A DNA stretch of 64,000 nucleotides, from contig NZ_JAEUAT010000005.1 in NCBI RefSeq assembly GCF_019511525.1, positions 186,001 to 250,000 on the forward strand. Reading direction: 5' to 3'. The translations under genes were made by a program, and so were the position numbers. The notes beneath the pieces are model-generated. The model was not told the origin of the DNA. It made no database searches and saw only the letters and a list, made by a program, of their open reading frames with translations. Source of the DNA: Rhizobium cauense (GTDB lineage Bacteria > Pseudomonadota > Alphaproteobacteria > Rhizobiales > Rhizobiaceae). Shown here one piece after another: positions 48,238 through 56,351 of this stretch (the first letter of the stretch is position 1; each line of letters starts with the position of its first letter).

Positions 48238-49203
48238 ATGGAAAGAACTGTTGTCATTCTGGGAGGTGAACTGGCGTCGGAAGGACGCTTGGTTCTTGAG
48301 GATGCCGGTGTAAATGTCGTCTCCACGCAACCCTACATCGACCGCCAAGGCGTGATCGAGGTGATGAGGGTTCACCGACCCGACGCCGTCATCGTGCGCC
48401 TGCTTGCCGATCTTCTCGGGCCTGAAGAAATGCGGGCCGGCGGACAGCTTCGGCATATCGCCAAGCATGGAGTCGGAACCAACGACATTGATGTGAAGGC
48501 AGCGACGGCGCTCGGTATTCCGGTATCGATGACCACGGGCAGCAATGGACACTCTGTGGCCGAGCACGCACTCGCGTTGATCATGGCGTTGGCCAAGGAC
48601 CTGCCGCGCCAGGATGCGCTGATCCGGGACGGCATCTGGGATAAGAACCAATACAAAGGGCGTGAGTTGCGCGGCCAGCGACTCGGTCTTGTCGGCTTCG
48701 GCTTCATCGGCCAGACGCTCGCGCGAATGGCCGGCGCCATCGGCATGATCGTCTCAGCCTTCGATCCGCATGCGCCGGATGACGCCTTTCTTGATGGAAT
48801 CATCCGCGAAACGGACCTGGATACGCTTCTGGCGAGCTCTGATGTCGTCAGCCTGCACTGTCCATTGACGCCGGAGACGCAGAATCTGATCGACGCCCGC
48901 CGCATGGGGCTGATGAAACGAGGCGCGTTCCTGATCAACACGGCGCGTGGCGAAGTTGTCGACGAAAAGGCACTGGTTTCAGCCCTTGAAGATGGTCATC
49001 TCGCCGGTGCCGGATTGGACAGTTTCGCAGTCGAGCCGCCCGGCACAGAAAATCCGCTATTTCAGCTGTCGAACACGCTGGTAACCCCACATGTCGCCGG
49101 CGTCACGCTCGATGCCAAACGCGCCGTTTCGGTCATGTCGGCCGAAAACGTGCTGGCAGTGCTCAACGGAAAGACCCTTGAGCCCCGCTTTCTGGCGAGC
49201 TGA
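48238..49203 (+). CDS. D-isomer-specific 2-hydroxyacid dehydrogenase
   Basis: 321 residues. The NAD motif is GLVGFGFIGQTLARMAG. The catalytic Arg is in INTARGEVVDE and the His in TPHVAGVT. It is a reversible NAD(P)-linked oxidoreductase of the phosphoglycerate/glyoxylate reductase family. GGAGGAG precedes the ATG. In this locus it may oxidise the C2 hydroxyl of an acid sugar. No overlap with its neighbours. Confidence 0.9.
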   Translation: MERTVVILGGELASEGRLVLEDAGVNVVSTQPYIDRQGVIEVMRVHRPDAVIVRLLADLLGPEEMRAGGQLRHIAKHGVGTNDIDVKAATALGIPVSMTTGSNGHSVAEHALALIMALAKDLPRQDALIRDGIWDKNQYKGRELRGQRLGLVGFGFIGQTLARMAGAIGMIVSAFDPHAPDDAFLDGIIRETDLDTLLASSDVVSLHCPLTPETQNLIDARRMGLMKRGAFLINTARGEVVDEKALVSALEDGHLAGAGLDSFAVEPPGTENPLFQLSNTLVTPHVAGVTLDAKRAVSVMSAENVLAVLNGKTLEPRFLAS

Positions 49204-49233
49204 CGCTTGGTGTCGGCAAAGATGGAGACAAAC

Positions 49234-50283
49234 ATGGGCGAGACACCGGATACCCGCTACGAAGCGGATAGGCTGCGTCAGTTCGCGCAGGCGCTGTTTT
49301 GCGCCGCCGGACTTGAGGAGAGCAAGGCGGCCGCGGTTGCCTTCTATCTCGTCGAGGCCGATCTGATGGGGCACACGACGCATGGTCTGGCACTGGCCGG
49401 TTGGTACCTGCAAAGTATCGCCGATGGTGTGATGAAGCGCGAGGGCGTGCCGGATATCTTGTCCGATCGCGGACCGGCCGTTGCATGGCAGGGGCGACGG
49501 CTTCCCGGTGCCTGGTTGACATCCGAGGCGGTGAAGCTTGCCTGCGAGCGCGCGGCGACCTACGGCACGGCGACGATCGCAATCGCCGACAGCCATCATA
49601 TCGGCTGTCTTGCCGCTTATCTCACCATCGCAACCGATCGCGGCTACATGGTCAGCATCGCGAGTTCCAGCCCATCCGGGGCGCAGGTCGCTCCGTTCGG
49701 GGGACGAAAGGGTGTCTACACGCCTAACCCCGTCGCTCACGGCATTCCGACACCTGGTGATCCCATTCTGATCGACATCAGCGCCTCGATCACGACCGTC
49801 AACATGGCGCAGCGGCTCGCGCGCGAAGGCCGGCAATATGAGCGCGAATGGCTGATGGACGAAAACGGCGAACCGAGCAACGATCCGCGGGTCATCGAAC
49901 GTGGGGGTACGCTGTTGCCGGTCGGTGGGCTCGACCATGGTCAGAAGGGCTATGGCATGGCGCTTCATGTTGAGGCCTTCACGCAGGGCCTTGCCGGTCT
50001 TGGACGTGTCGATGATCTCAAGGGTACGAACGCTGCCGTCACTGTTCAGGTTTTCGATCCGGACGCTTTTGGTGGCCGAGATGCCTTTCTGCGGCAGACG
50101 GGCTGGCTTGCCGAGGCGTGCCGCAGCAATCCGCCGCGGCCGGGCGTGACGCGCGTTCGGCTACCCGGAGAGAACGGCCTTGCGCGCAAGCGCGATGCCC
50201 TCATCCATGGAGTACCACTGCACGCCAACATCATGTCATCGCTGGCCACTCATGCCGAAAGACTCCGGGTCGCCATGCCCTAG
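49234..50283 (+). CDS. Ldh2/malate-family dehydrogenase
   Basis: 349 residues. Family landmarks are the GHTTHGLALAGWYLQSIADG segment, ADSHHIGCLAAY with paired histidines, and a phenyl-free VYTPNPVAHGIPTPGDPILID. It is a second Ldh2-type enzyme in the window, only distantly similar to the one at 24677. GGAG 6 nt upstream supports the ATG at 49234 over the TTG (49207) and ATG (49222). It is last in the catabolic operon. The substrate is likely a 2-hydroxyacid of the pathway. Confidence 0.85.
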   Translation: MGETPDTRYEADRLRQFAQALFCAAGLEESKAAAVAFYLVEADLMGHTTHGLALAGWYLQSIADGVMKREGVPDILSDRGPAVAWQGRRLPGAWLTSEAVKLACERAATYGTATIAIADSHHIGCLAAYLTIATDRGYMVSIASSSPSGAQVAPFGGRKGVYTPNPVAHGIPTPGDPILIDISASITTVNMAQRLAREGRQYEREWLMDENGEPSNDPRVIERGGTLLPVGGLDHGQKGYGMALHVEAFTQGLAGLGRVDDLKGTNAAVTVQVFDPDAFGGRDAFLRQTGWLAEACRSNPPRPGVTRVRLPGENGLARKRDALIHGVPLHANIMSSLATHAERLRVAMP

Positions 50284-50747
50284 TCCCGGGGCGCTTGTCT
50301 TATCCCGGACAAAAGCACGTGGAGAGTTCGGTTGAACCGTTTCGATCGGCTCTACGAGCGGCTAAGTGTTTACAAAGTGTAAACACCGTGAGGGATGAGA
50401 TGAGAAGCTTCGCAGCAGGCTTGACCGCGGCTCACTTGGAGCAAATGCTGGCGCCATACATCGCCGAGAGGCAGGTGGATGCGGCTCGCGACAATGCTGA
50501 GCGCGGCAATCAGCGTGACACTGTTCCCGCCAAGGAAGCGGCAGGGAATGGCTGGACATCGTCTCGCGATTATTCGCGCTGATCCATATTTCCGAGAAAC
50601 CAGAGCCGACGATTTGGCATTGCTGAACGTCGGTTTCTTGTTGCGTAGCGATTTAGCTGCGCCATTGCGCGGTATTTTTAATGTATTGAAAATACAGGCA
50701 ATTGTCAGGCCGAAGCCTGAATTCAACATCGCCCTAGTAGGAGAATT
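50284..50747. other. Intergenic region between the catabolic operon and tRNA-Gly
   Basis: 464 bases. A perfect palindrome lies at 50366-50386 (separate entry). A 60-codon open frame at 50400-50582 (+) has no ribosome-binding site and no family resemblance, and antisense frames here run into the tRNA. Nothing else is recognised. Confidence 0.4.
50366..50386. repeat. Perfect 9+9 bp palindrome (candidate operator)
   Basis: GTGTTTACA-AAG-TGTAAACAC. Its length and perfect symmetry are unlikely to be accidental. There is no U-run, so it is not a terminator. No gene starts nearby that is well supported. Confidence 0.5.
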
Positions 50748-50822
50748 TGGAGCGGGCGAAGGGATTTGAACCCTCGACCCCAACCTTGGCAAGGTTGTGC
50801 TCTACCCCTGAGCTACACCCGC
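50748..50822 (-). tRNA. tRNA-Gly (anticodon GCC), CCA encoded
   Basis: The minus strand folds as a cloverleaf: acceptor GCGGGTG/CGCCCGC (one G-U pair), D-arm with AGCTCAGGGGTAGAGC, anticodon loop CTTGCCAAG with GCC, T-arm GGGTTCAAATCCC, discriminator T, then CCA at 50750-50748. 72 nt without CCA. Confidence 0.97.
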
Positions 50823-51073
50823 TCAATCCGCATCGGTCCGGGGTAGTTGTGAGGACCGTGGGCGCCACCTTGCGGCGACGGGCGCTATATCGCCCAAACG
50901 ATTTTCAAATGCAACAGGGAAATGACGGAAATTCGAAGAAAAATTCCAAAGCCATATTCCCAAACATCGGAAACGCCGCAAATGCAGGGCAAAGTGTCGA
51001 TCAGAAGCGTTGCAAAAGGCGGTGGCGGGACGTAATCAGGCACCTATCACCATCCGACCGCATGGATTTTACA

Positions 51074-51583
51074 ATGACCGACGCGACACCGAAGACCAGG
51101 GACGATCTTTTTGCCTTTCTTGATGGTCTTGAGATCAAGCACAGCACTAAGAACCATGCGCCCGTCTTTACGGTCGCCGAATCGGTCGCGTTGCGTGACG
51201 AGATTCCGGGCGGCCACACGAAAAACCTCTTCGTCAAAGACAAGAAGGATCAGTTCTTTCTGCTGACTGTGGAAGAGAACGCAGCGGTCGATCTGAAGAC
51301 GGTGCATACGCTGATCGGTGCCGCCAGCAAGGTCTCATTCGGCAAGCCGGAAAAGCTGATGGAGTACCTTGGCGTCGCACCCGGCTCGGTCACCGCCTTC
51401 GGGGCAATCAATGACGAGGGTGGAAATGTGACCTTCGTTCTCGATGCCGATCTTATGAAGGACGAGATTATCAATTGTCATCCGTTGTCCAACGATGCCA
51501 CGACATCGATTGCAAGCAGCGATCTCATTCGCTTTATGGAAGCGACAGGACACAAGCCGCTTGTCTTGAAAGTGACGTCCTGA
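51074..51583 (+). CDS. YbaK/ProX-type aminoacyl-tRNA editing protein
   Basis: 169 residues with the YbaK/EbsC fold. Landmarks: KHAPVF-like start (KHSTKNHAPVFTVAES), GGHTKNLFVKDKK with the catalytic lysine, and GSVTAFGAINDEG. It clears mischarged Ala-tRNA(Pro) or related products in trans. ATGs at 51062 and 51074 are both open and neither has a clear ribosome-binding site; the second fits family length. Confidence 0.88.
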   Translation: MTDATPKTRDDLFAFLDGLEIKHSTKNHAPVFTVAESVALRDEIPGGHTKNLFVKDKKDQFFLLTVEENAAVDLKTVHTLIGAASKVSFGKPEKLMEYLGVAPGSVTAFGAINDEGGNVTFVLDADLMKDEIINCHPLSNDATTSIASSDLIRFMEATGHKPLVLKVTS

Positions 51584-51636
51584 CATACGATTTTAGCGCT
51601 AGAAAAGCCGGCTGACCGGCACGGCGGGAGATATCC

Positions 51637-52602
51637 ATGAGCGGCAACGACAACCCTTACAGCAATTCCTTCGGCCAGATGACGGCAACGGCGAACTACG
51701 GGGCGGCCCCGGTTGCCGGCGCGGGCGGTTACATCAAGGATACAACGACCGCGAATTTCGCGAAGGATGTCATCGAGGAGTCGCGCAACCAGCCGGTTCT
51801 CGTCGATTTCTGGGCGCCATGGTGCGGTCCTTGCAAGCAGTTGACCCCCGTGCTCGAGAAGGTCGTCAATGAAGCGCAGGGCCGTGTCAAGCTGGTCAAG
51901 ATGAACATCGATGACCACCCTTCGATCGCCGGGCAGCTCGGTATCCAGTCGATTCCAGCCGTGATCGCCTTCGTTGGCGGTCGTCCGGCCGATGGCTTCA
52001 TGGGTGCAGTGCCCGAGAGCCAGATCAACCAGTTCATCGATCGCATTGCCGGTCCGGCGGGCGCCGACCAGGCCGCCGAAATCGAAGGTGTCCTCAAGGA
52101 GGCCGACGAGCTGTTGGCATCCGGCGACATCAATGGTGCCGCACAGCTCTACGGCGCCGTCATGCAGGCCGATCCCGAAAATGCAAAGGCTTTGGCGGGA
52201 ATGGCGGAGTGCATGATAGCCGCAAACCAGCATGAACGCGCGCGCGAGGCGCTGACGGAATTGCCGGAGGAAATGGCGAAAGATCCTGCGATCCAGGCTG
52301 TGTCGAAGAAGCTCGATCAGATCGAGGAAGCACGCAAGCTCGGCGATCCCGTGGCCCTGGAGCAGGATCTTGCGCGAAACCCTGACGATCACGAAGCTCG
52401 GCTGAAGCTTGCCAAGATCCGCAACGTCGAGGGGCGGCGCGAAGAATCAGCAGAGCATCTGCTTTACATCATGCGCAAGGACCGCGCTTTCGACGACGAT
52501 GGCGCACGCCGGCAGCTACTGCAATTTTTCGATGTCTGGGGCTTCAAGGATCCCGCTACGGTTTCGGCGCGGCGCAAGCTTTCCGCCATGCTGTTTTCAT
52601 AA
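51637..52602 (+). CDS. Thioredoxin-TPR co-chaperone, CnoX/YbbN-like
   Basis: 321 residues. A thioredoxin domain with active site WCGPC (Cys63, Cys66 in FWAPWCGPCKQ) is followed by helical TPR repeats (AAQLYGAVMQADPENAKALA). E. coli CnoX has lost one of these cysteines, whereas this protein keeps both and may be redox-active. GGGAG before the ATG. Confidence 0.92.
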   Translation: MSGNDNPYSNSFGQMTATANYGAAPVAGAGGYIKDTTTANFAKDVIEESRNQPVLVDFWAPWCGPCKQLTPVLEKVVNEAQGRVKLVKMNIDDHPSIAGQLGIQSIPAVIAFVGGRPADGFMGAVPESQINQFIDRIAGPAGADQAAEIEGVLKEADELLASGDINGAAQLYGAVMQADPENAKALAGMAECMIAANQHERAREALTELPEEMAKDPAIQAVSKKLDQIEEARKLGDPVALEQDLARNPDDHEARLKLAKIRNVEGRREESAEHLLYIMRKDRAFDDDGARRQLLQFFDVWGFKDPATVSARRKLSAMLFS

Positions 52603-52623
52603 TTCGCGCTTCAAGTTTCGATC

Positions 52624-52652
52624 GGCCGCCCTTGCGTTTTTGGAGGGCGGCC
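52624..52652 (+). other. Stable hairpin between the thioredoxin-TPR and Lon-domain genes
   Basis: GGCCGCCCT, 11-nt loop, AGGGCGGCC, without a U-run. It could be an mRNA-stability element or a weak terminator. Confidence 0.45.
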
Positions 52653-52714
52653 CCACATTCCCGTTTGTGTGGGCGCATCGTGTCGCGTCTGCCGGCAATG
52701 CAGGACCAGTCTCT

Positions 52715-53374
52715 ATGCAAGTGGGGAATGCACGATATTTGAAGCCCGGTGATCTTCCCGATACGATCGCTGTTTTTCCGCTTGGCGGCGCGCTGTTGCT
52801 GCCGACGGGCCAATTGCCCCTCAACATTTTCGAGCCGCGCTATCTTGCCATGTTCGATGCCGCCCTGTCGGGCAATCGGTTGATCGGCATGGTGCAACCG
52901 GCGCTGGGCGAGCAGGATGAGGCGCATTTGGCTCCGGTTGGCTGCCTTGGGCGCATCACCTCGTTTGCCGAAACGGGCGACGGTCGCTACATCGTCTCGC
53001 TCACGGGGATTTGCCGTTTCCGCCTGCTTGAGGAAAAGGAAACGCATCAACCCTTCCGAACCTTCCGCATCGCGCCCTTCATTGCCGACCTTTCGGCGCG
53101 CGACGAGGAGGATGCGGTCGATCGTGGGGCGCTTCTCGCAGCCTTCAAGGCCTATCTCGATGCCAACAAGCTCGAGGCTGATTGGGAAAGTGTCGAGCGC
53201 GCCAGCAATCTGACGCTGGTCAATTCGCTGGCGATGATGTCGCCTTTCGGACCGGCGGAGAAGCAAGCACTTCTGGAGGCCCCAGACCTCAAGACGCGGG
53301 CCGAAACATTGATCGCGATCACGGAGATCGTGCTGGCGCGTGTCTTCGGTGACTCGGACACTGTTCTGCAGTAA
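52715..53374 (+). CDS. Lon substrate-binding-domain protein without protease domain
   Basis: 219 residues. Matches the N-terminal domain of Lon: IAVFPLGGALLLPTGQLPLN, FEPRYLAMFDAALSG, and GCLGRITSFAETGDGRYIVS. There is no AAA+ or protease domain, as in other small LON-domain proteins. The start at 52715 lies in a frame open from 52409; the ATG gives the family N-terminus. Confidence 0.9.
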   Translation: MQVGNARYLKPGDLPDTIAVFPLGGALLLPTGQLPLNIFEPRYLAMFDAALSGNRLIGMVQPALGEQDEAHLAPVGCLGRITSFAETGDGRYIVSLTGICRFRLLEEKETHQPFRTFRIAPFIADLSARDEEDAVDRGALLAAFKAYLDANKLEADWESVERASNLTLVNSLAMMSPFGPAEKQALLEAPDLKTRAETLIAITEIVLARVFGDSDTVLQ

Positions 53375-53383
53375 GCTCCGATC

Positions 53384-53572
53384 ATGGACGAAAAGCTCAG
53401 TCGCGTTGATCCGAAACTATTGGAATTGCTGGTGTGTCCCCTGACCAAGGGGCGGCTCACCTACGACAGGGAACACAACGAACTCGTGTCGGAGAAGGCA
53501 CGCCTCGCTTACCCGATCCGCGACGGTATTCCGATCATGCTGGTATCGGAAGCGCGCGGGCTCGATGACTGA
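53384..53572 (+). CDS. Trm112-like zinc-ribbon protein
   Basis: 62 residues ([32 protein letters not shown]). The family is a small partner or zinc-binding scaffold. Of the usual four cysteines only one is visible, so zinc is probably not bound. It lies 9 nt after the Lon-domain gene and is likely co-transcribed. Confidence 0.88.
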   Translation: MDEKLSRVDPKLLELLVCPLTKGRLTYDREHNELVSEKARLAYPIRDGIPIMLVSEARGLDD

Positions 53573-53576
53573 CGGT

Positions 53577-54791
53577 TCAGATCGCCTGTCCCGTCAATAG
53601 CCGGGGGTTGTCTTTGGCGGTCGTGCCGGCTGCCTGCCCGATGAAGAACGACTTGAGGCCGGGTAGCCGGTCAACAATGCCCAGACCGAAATCGCGAGCG
53701 ATGCGTAGCGGCGCCATGTCGTTGGAGAAGAGCCGGTTCAGCACGTCCGTCGTGACGCCCATACGGAAAGTATCGAAGCGACGCCAAGCCTGATAGCGCT
53801 CGAGAATGTTGATCGAACCGATGTCCAGGCCGAGCCGGTCGGCGTCGACGATTGTTTCGGCAAGGGCGGCAACATCCTTGAAGCCGAGATTCAGGCCCTG
53901 GCCCGAAATGGGGTGGATACCGTGCGCAGCATCGCCCGCGAGCGCCACGCGCGGGGCCACGAAGGCACGCGCAAGCGTCAGTCCAAGCGGGAAGGCGCGT
54001 TTCTCGCCGACGACCCTCAAGGTACCGAGCTTGTGGCCGAAGCGACGTTCCAGCTCTTCCTCGAAGATCAGATCGTCGGATGTGACCAGGCGGTTTGCTT
54101 CCGGCGTCGGTTCCGTCCAGACAAGCGAGGAGCGGTTGCCTGTCAGCGGCAGGATCGCAAAAGGCCCGGAGGGAAGGAAGTGTTCTTCCGCGCAGCCATG
54201 GTGCGGGCGATCGTGCTCGACCGTCGTGACGATCCCCGACTGGCCGTAATCCCACGACACCGTCTTGATACCTGCCAGATCCCGCAGGTGGGAGCGTATA
54301 CCGTCGCAGGCGACCACGAGGCGCGCTTCCAGCACGCTGCCATCCGAAGCGGTGACGCTCGCATGTGTATCTTCGATAGCAAGCCCGGTCGCGCTGAAGC
54401 CATGACGGATTTCGATGCCAAGCCGCTCGCAAGCACCGCGCAACGCCCGAACGAGCGCGACGTTCGGAATCATATGTGCGAAGGGTCGGCCATCCTCTAC
54501 CTCGCCATCGAAAGTCAGGAACACCGGGCGTACCGGGTCGGACGTCTTCGAGTCGGTCACAATCATCTTGGTGATTGGTTGCGCCTCGGGCTCGATCTCG
54601 TCCCAGATGCCGAAGACTTCGAGCATCCTGCTTGCGGCGGCGATGATTGCCGATGCCCGCATGTCCTTCTGCCACACGCCCGCAGGGGCAGCCTCGAGGA
54701 CGGCTACGTCGAGATGAGGCGCCGCCTGCTTGACTGCCACGGCAGCGGAAAGCCCGACATAACCCGCGCCTACAACCAGCATGTCCCGCAT
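53577..54791 (-). CDS. UbiH/UbiF/Coq6-family FAD monooxygenase
   Basis: 404 residues. The FAD motif is MLVVGAGYVGLSAAVAV; DG and GD motifs are VACDGIRSHLRDLAG and VALAGDAAHGIHPISGQGLN. The last is the classic ubiquinone-hydroxylase pattern (GQGxN). Alphaproteobacteria use one or two of these for the ring hydroxylations of ubiquinone; which carbon is not clear from sequence. The ATG at 54791 is preferred to a longer frame. It converges with the Trm112-like gene and is divergent from tesB. Confidence 0.9.
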   Translation of the reverse strand: MRDMLVVGAGYVGLSAAVAVKQAAPHLDVAVLEAAPAGVWQKDMRASAIIAAASRMLEVFGIWDEIEPEAQPITKMIVTDSKTSDPVRPVFLTFDGEVEDGRPFAHMIPNVALVRALRGACERLGIEIRHGFSATGLAIEDTHASVTASDGSVLEARLVVACDGIRSHLRDLAGIKTVSWDYGQSGIVTTVEHDRPHHGCAEEHFLPSGPFAILPLTGNRSSLVWTEPTPEANRLVTSDDLIFEEELERRFGHKLGTLRVVGEKRAFPLGLTLARAFVAPRVALAGDAAHGIHPISGQGLNLGFKDVAALAETIVDADRLGLDIGSINILERYQAWRRFDTFRMGVTTDVLNRLFSNDMAPLRIARDFGLGIVDRLPGLKSFFIGQAAGTTAKDNPRLLTGQAI

Positions 54792-54877
54792 GGAGTTCCG
54801 TTCCGTTTCTTGTGAATATCGTATTGATCTATATAGATCATCGCTGTCGTACTTCCTACCGTCCGGAGCCATACAAA

Positions 54878-55762
54878 ATGACGCGCCACACCGAAAAGCC
54901 GACCGCGATGGAGACGCTGCTCTCGACGCTGGATCTTGAGCCGATCGAGGTCGACATCTTTCGCGGGCGTAGCCCGCAAGTCGGCTGGCAGCGCGTCTTT
55001 GGTGGTCAGGTGATTGCGCAGGCCTTAATGGCGGCGCAGCGCACGGTGGAGCGCGAGCGCATCGTGCATTCGTTGCACGCCTATTTCATGCGCCCTGGCG
55101 ACCCCTCCGTGCCGATCGTCTACCAGGTGGAGCGGATTCGTGACGGGTCGAGTTTCAATACGCGTCGCGCTGTTGCCATCCAGCACGGCGAGGCGATCTT
55201 CGCTCTGTCGGCCTCGTTCCAGATCGAGGAACCCGGCTTCGAGCATCAGATCACCATGCCTGACGTGCCCGCCCCCGAGAAGCTTCTCGATGAACAGCAG
55301 ATCGCGGCTCAGTTTCTCGCCAACGCTCCAGCGCCGATTCGCAAATACTGGGAGCGTGAGCGGCCGATCGAGATCCGGCCGATCTCGCTCACGCACTATT
55401 TCTCCGACAAGAAGCTGGACCCGGTGCAGCATGTCTGGGTGCGGGCGACCGGGCCGGTTCCCGAGGATCGCTTCTACCAGGCGGCCATTCTTGCCTATCT
55501 CTCCGATATGACATTGCTCGATACGTCGCTTTATCCGCATGGAACATCGATTTTCGACCAGACGATTCAGGTTGCCAGCCTTGATCACTCGATGTGGTTT
55601 CACCGCCCGACGAGACTGGACGATTGGCTGCTTTATACGCAGGACAGCCCGTCGGCCTCCGGTGCGCGGGGGCTGACGCGAGGTAGTCTGTTTACGAGAG
55701 AGGGTGTCCTGATTGCGTCGGTCGCTCAGGAGGGGCTGATTCGTAAAAGGGCAAATGAATAA
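54878..55762 (+). CDS. tesB: Acyl-CoA thioesterase II
   Basis: 294 residues with a double hot-dog fold. Seen: RVFGGQVIAQALMAAQRTV, HSLHAYFMRPGDP, and YLSDMTLLDTSL near the catalytic Asp. TesB hydrolyses medium and long acyl-CoAs. GGAG precedes the ATG at 54878 by about 9 nt; ATG 54908 is an alternative. The stop codon is inside the left arm of a terminator. Confidence 0.93.
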   Translation: MTRHTEKPTAMETLLSTLDLEPIEVDIFRGRSPQVGWQRVFGGQVIAQALMAAQRTVERERIVHSLHAYFMRPGDPSVPIVYQVERIRDGSSFNTRRAVAIQHGEAIFALSASFQIEEPGFEHQITMPDVPAPEKLLDEQQIAAQFLANAPAPIRKYWERERPIEIRPISLTHYFSDKKLDPVQHVWVRATGPVPEDRFYQAAILAYLSDMTLLDTSLYPHGTSIFDQTIQVASLDHSMWFHRPTRLDDWLLYTQDSPSASGARGLTRGSLFTREGVLIASVAQEGLIRKRANE

Positions 55763-55796
55763 ATAGTAGGCATATTTATTCATTTGGATAATTTTT
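55752..55796 (+). terminator. AT-rich Rho-independent terminator overlapping the tesB stop
   Basis: CAAATGAATAAAT, 9-nt loop, ATTTATTCATTTG: a perfect 13-bp stem, followed by GATAATTTTT. The left arm includes the stop codon. Confidence 0.7.
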
Positions 55797-55884
55797 GAGC
55801 GATTATTAGGCAATCATTTGCCTGTTTCTTGGTTCTCTTTTATATAATCTTTATTTTTCAATAGCTTAATTTCCACTTCGAATC

Positions 55885-55900
55885 TGGCACGTCCTTTGAA
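55885..55900 (+). promoter_or_regulatory. Sigma-54 promoter of glnK-amtB
   Basis: TGGCAC-N5-TTGAA, with the -24 element exact and the -12 one base from TTGC(A/T). It sits about 85 nt before glnK, consistent with NtrC-activated control under nitrogen limitation. Confidence 0.7.
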
Positions 55901-55966
55901 TGTATATCCCCGGTCGCTGTTCGGGAACGTCAGCGGCAAGGAGAGTCGGCTCCGCGCCGAGGATAA

Positions 55967-56323
<357 letters not shown>

Positions 56324-56351
56324 GAGCGGCAGAGCAAGGGAGCCTCTTTCA

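Noticed and set aside
43559..50283. Sialic acid catabolic operon
   Set aside because: An aldolase of the NanA/DapA family and a sialidase fold are present, but no ManNAc kinase, epimerase, NagA or NagB. A DUF1537 kinase plus PdxA2 point elsewhere, so the sialic reading was not adopted.
50370..50792. 140-codon minus-strand frame running through tRNA-Gly
   Set aside because: Its first part is tRNA sequence translated in frame (a SRVQIPSPAP-type artefact), and no family resemblance is visible.
35691..50822. Genomic island integrated at the 3' end of tRNA-Gly
   Set aside because: The catabolic locus lies on the side of the tRNA 3' end, but no integrase, transposase or direct repeat of the tRNA end was seen. 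Base composition is like that of its neighbours.
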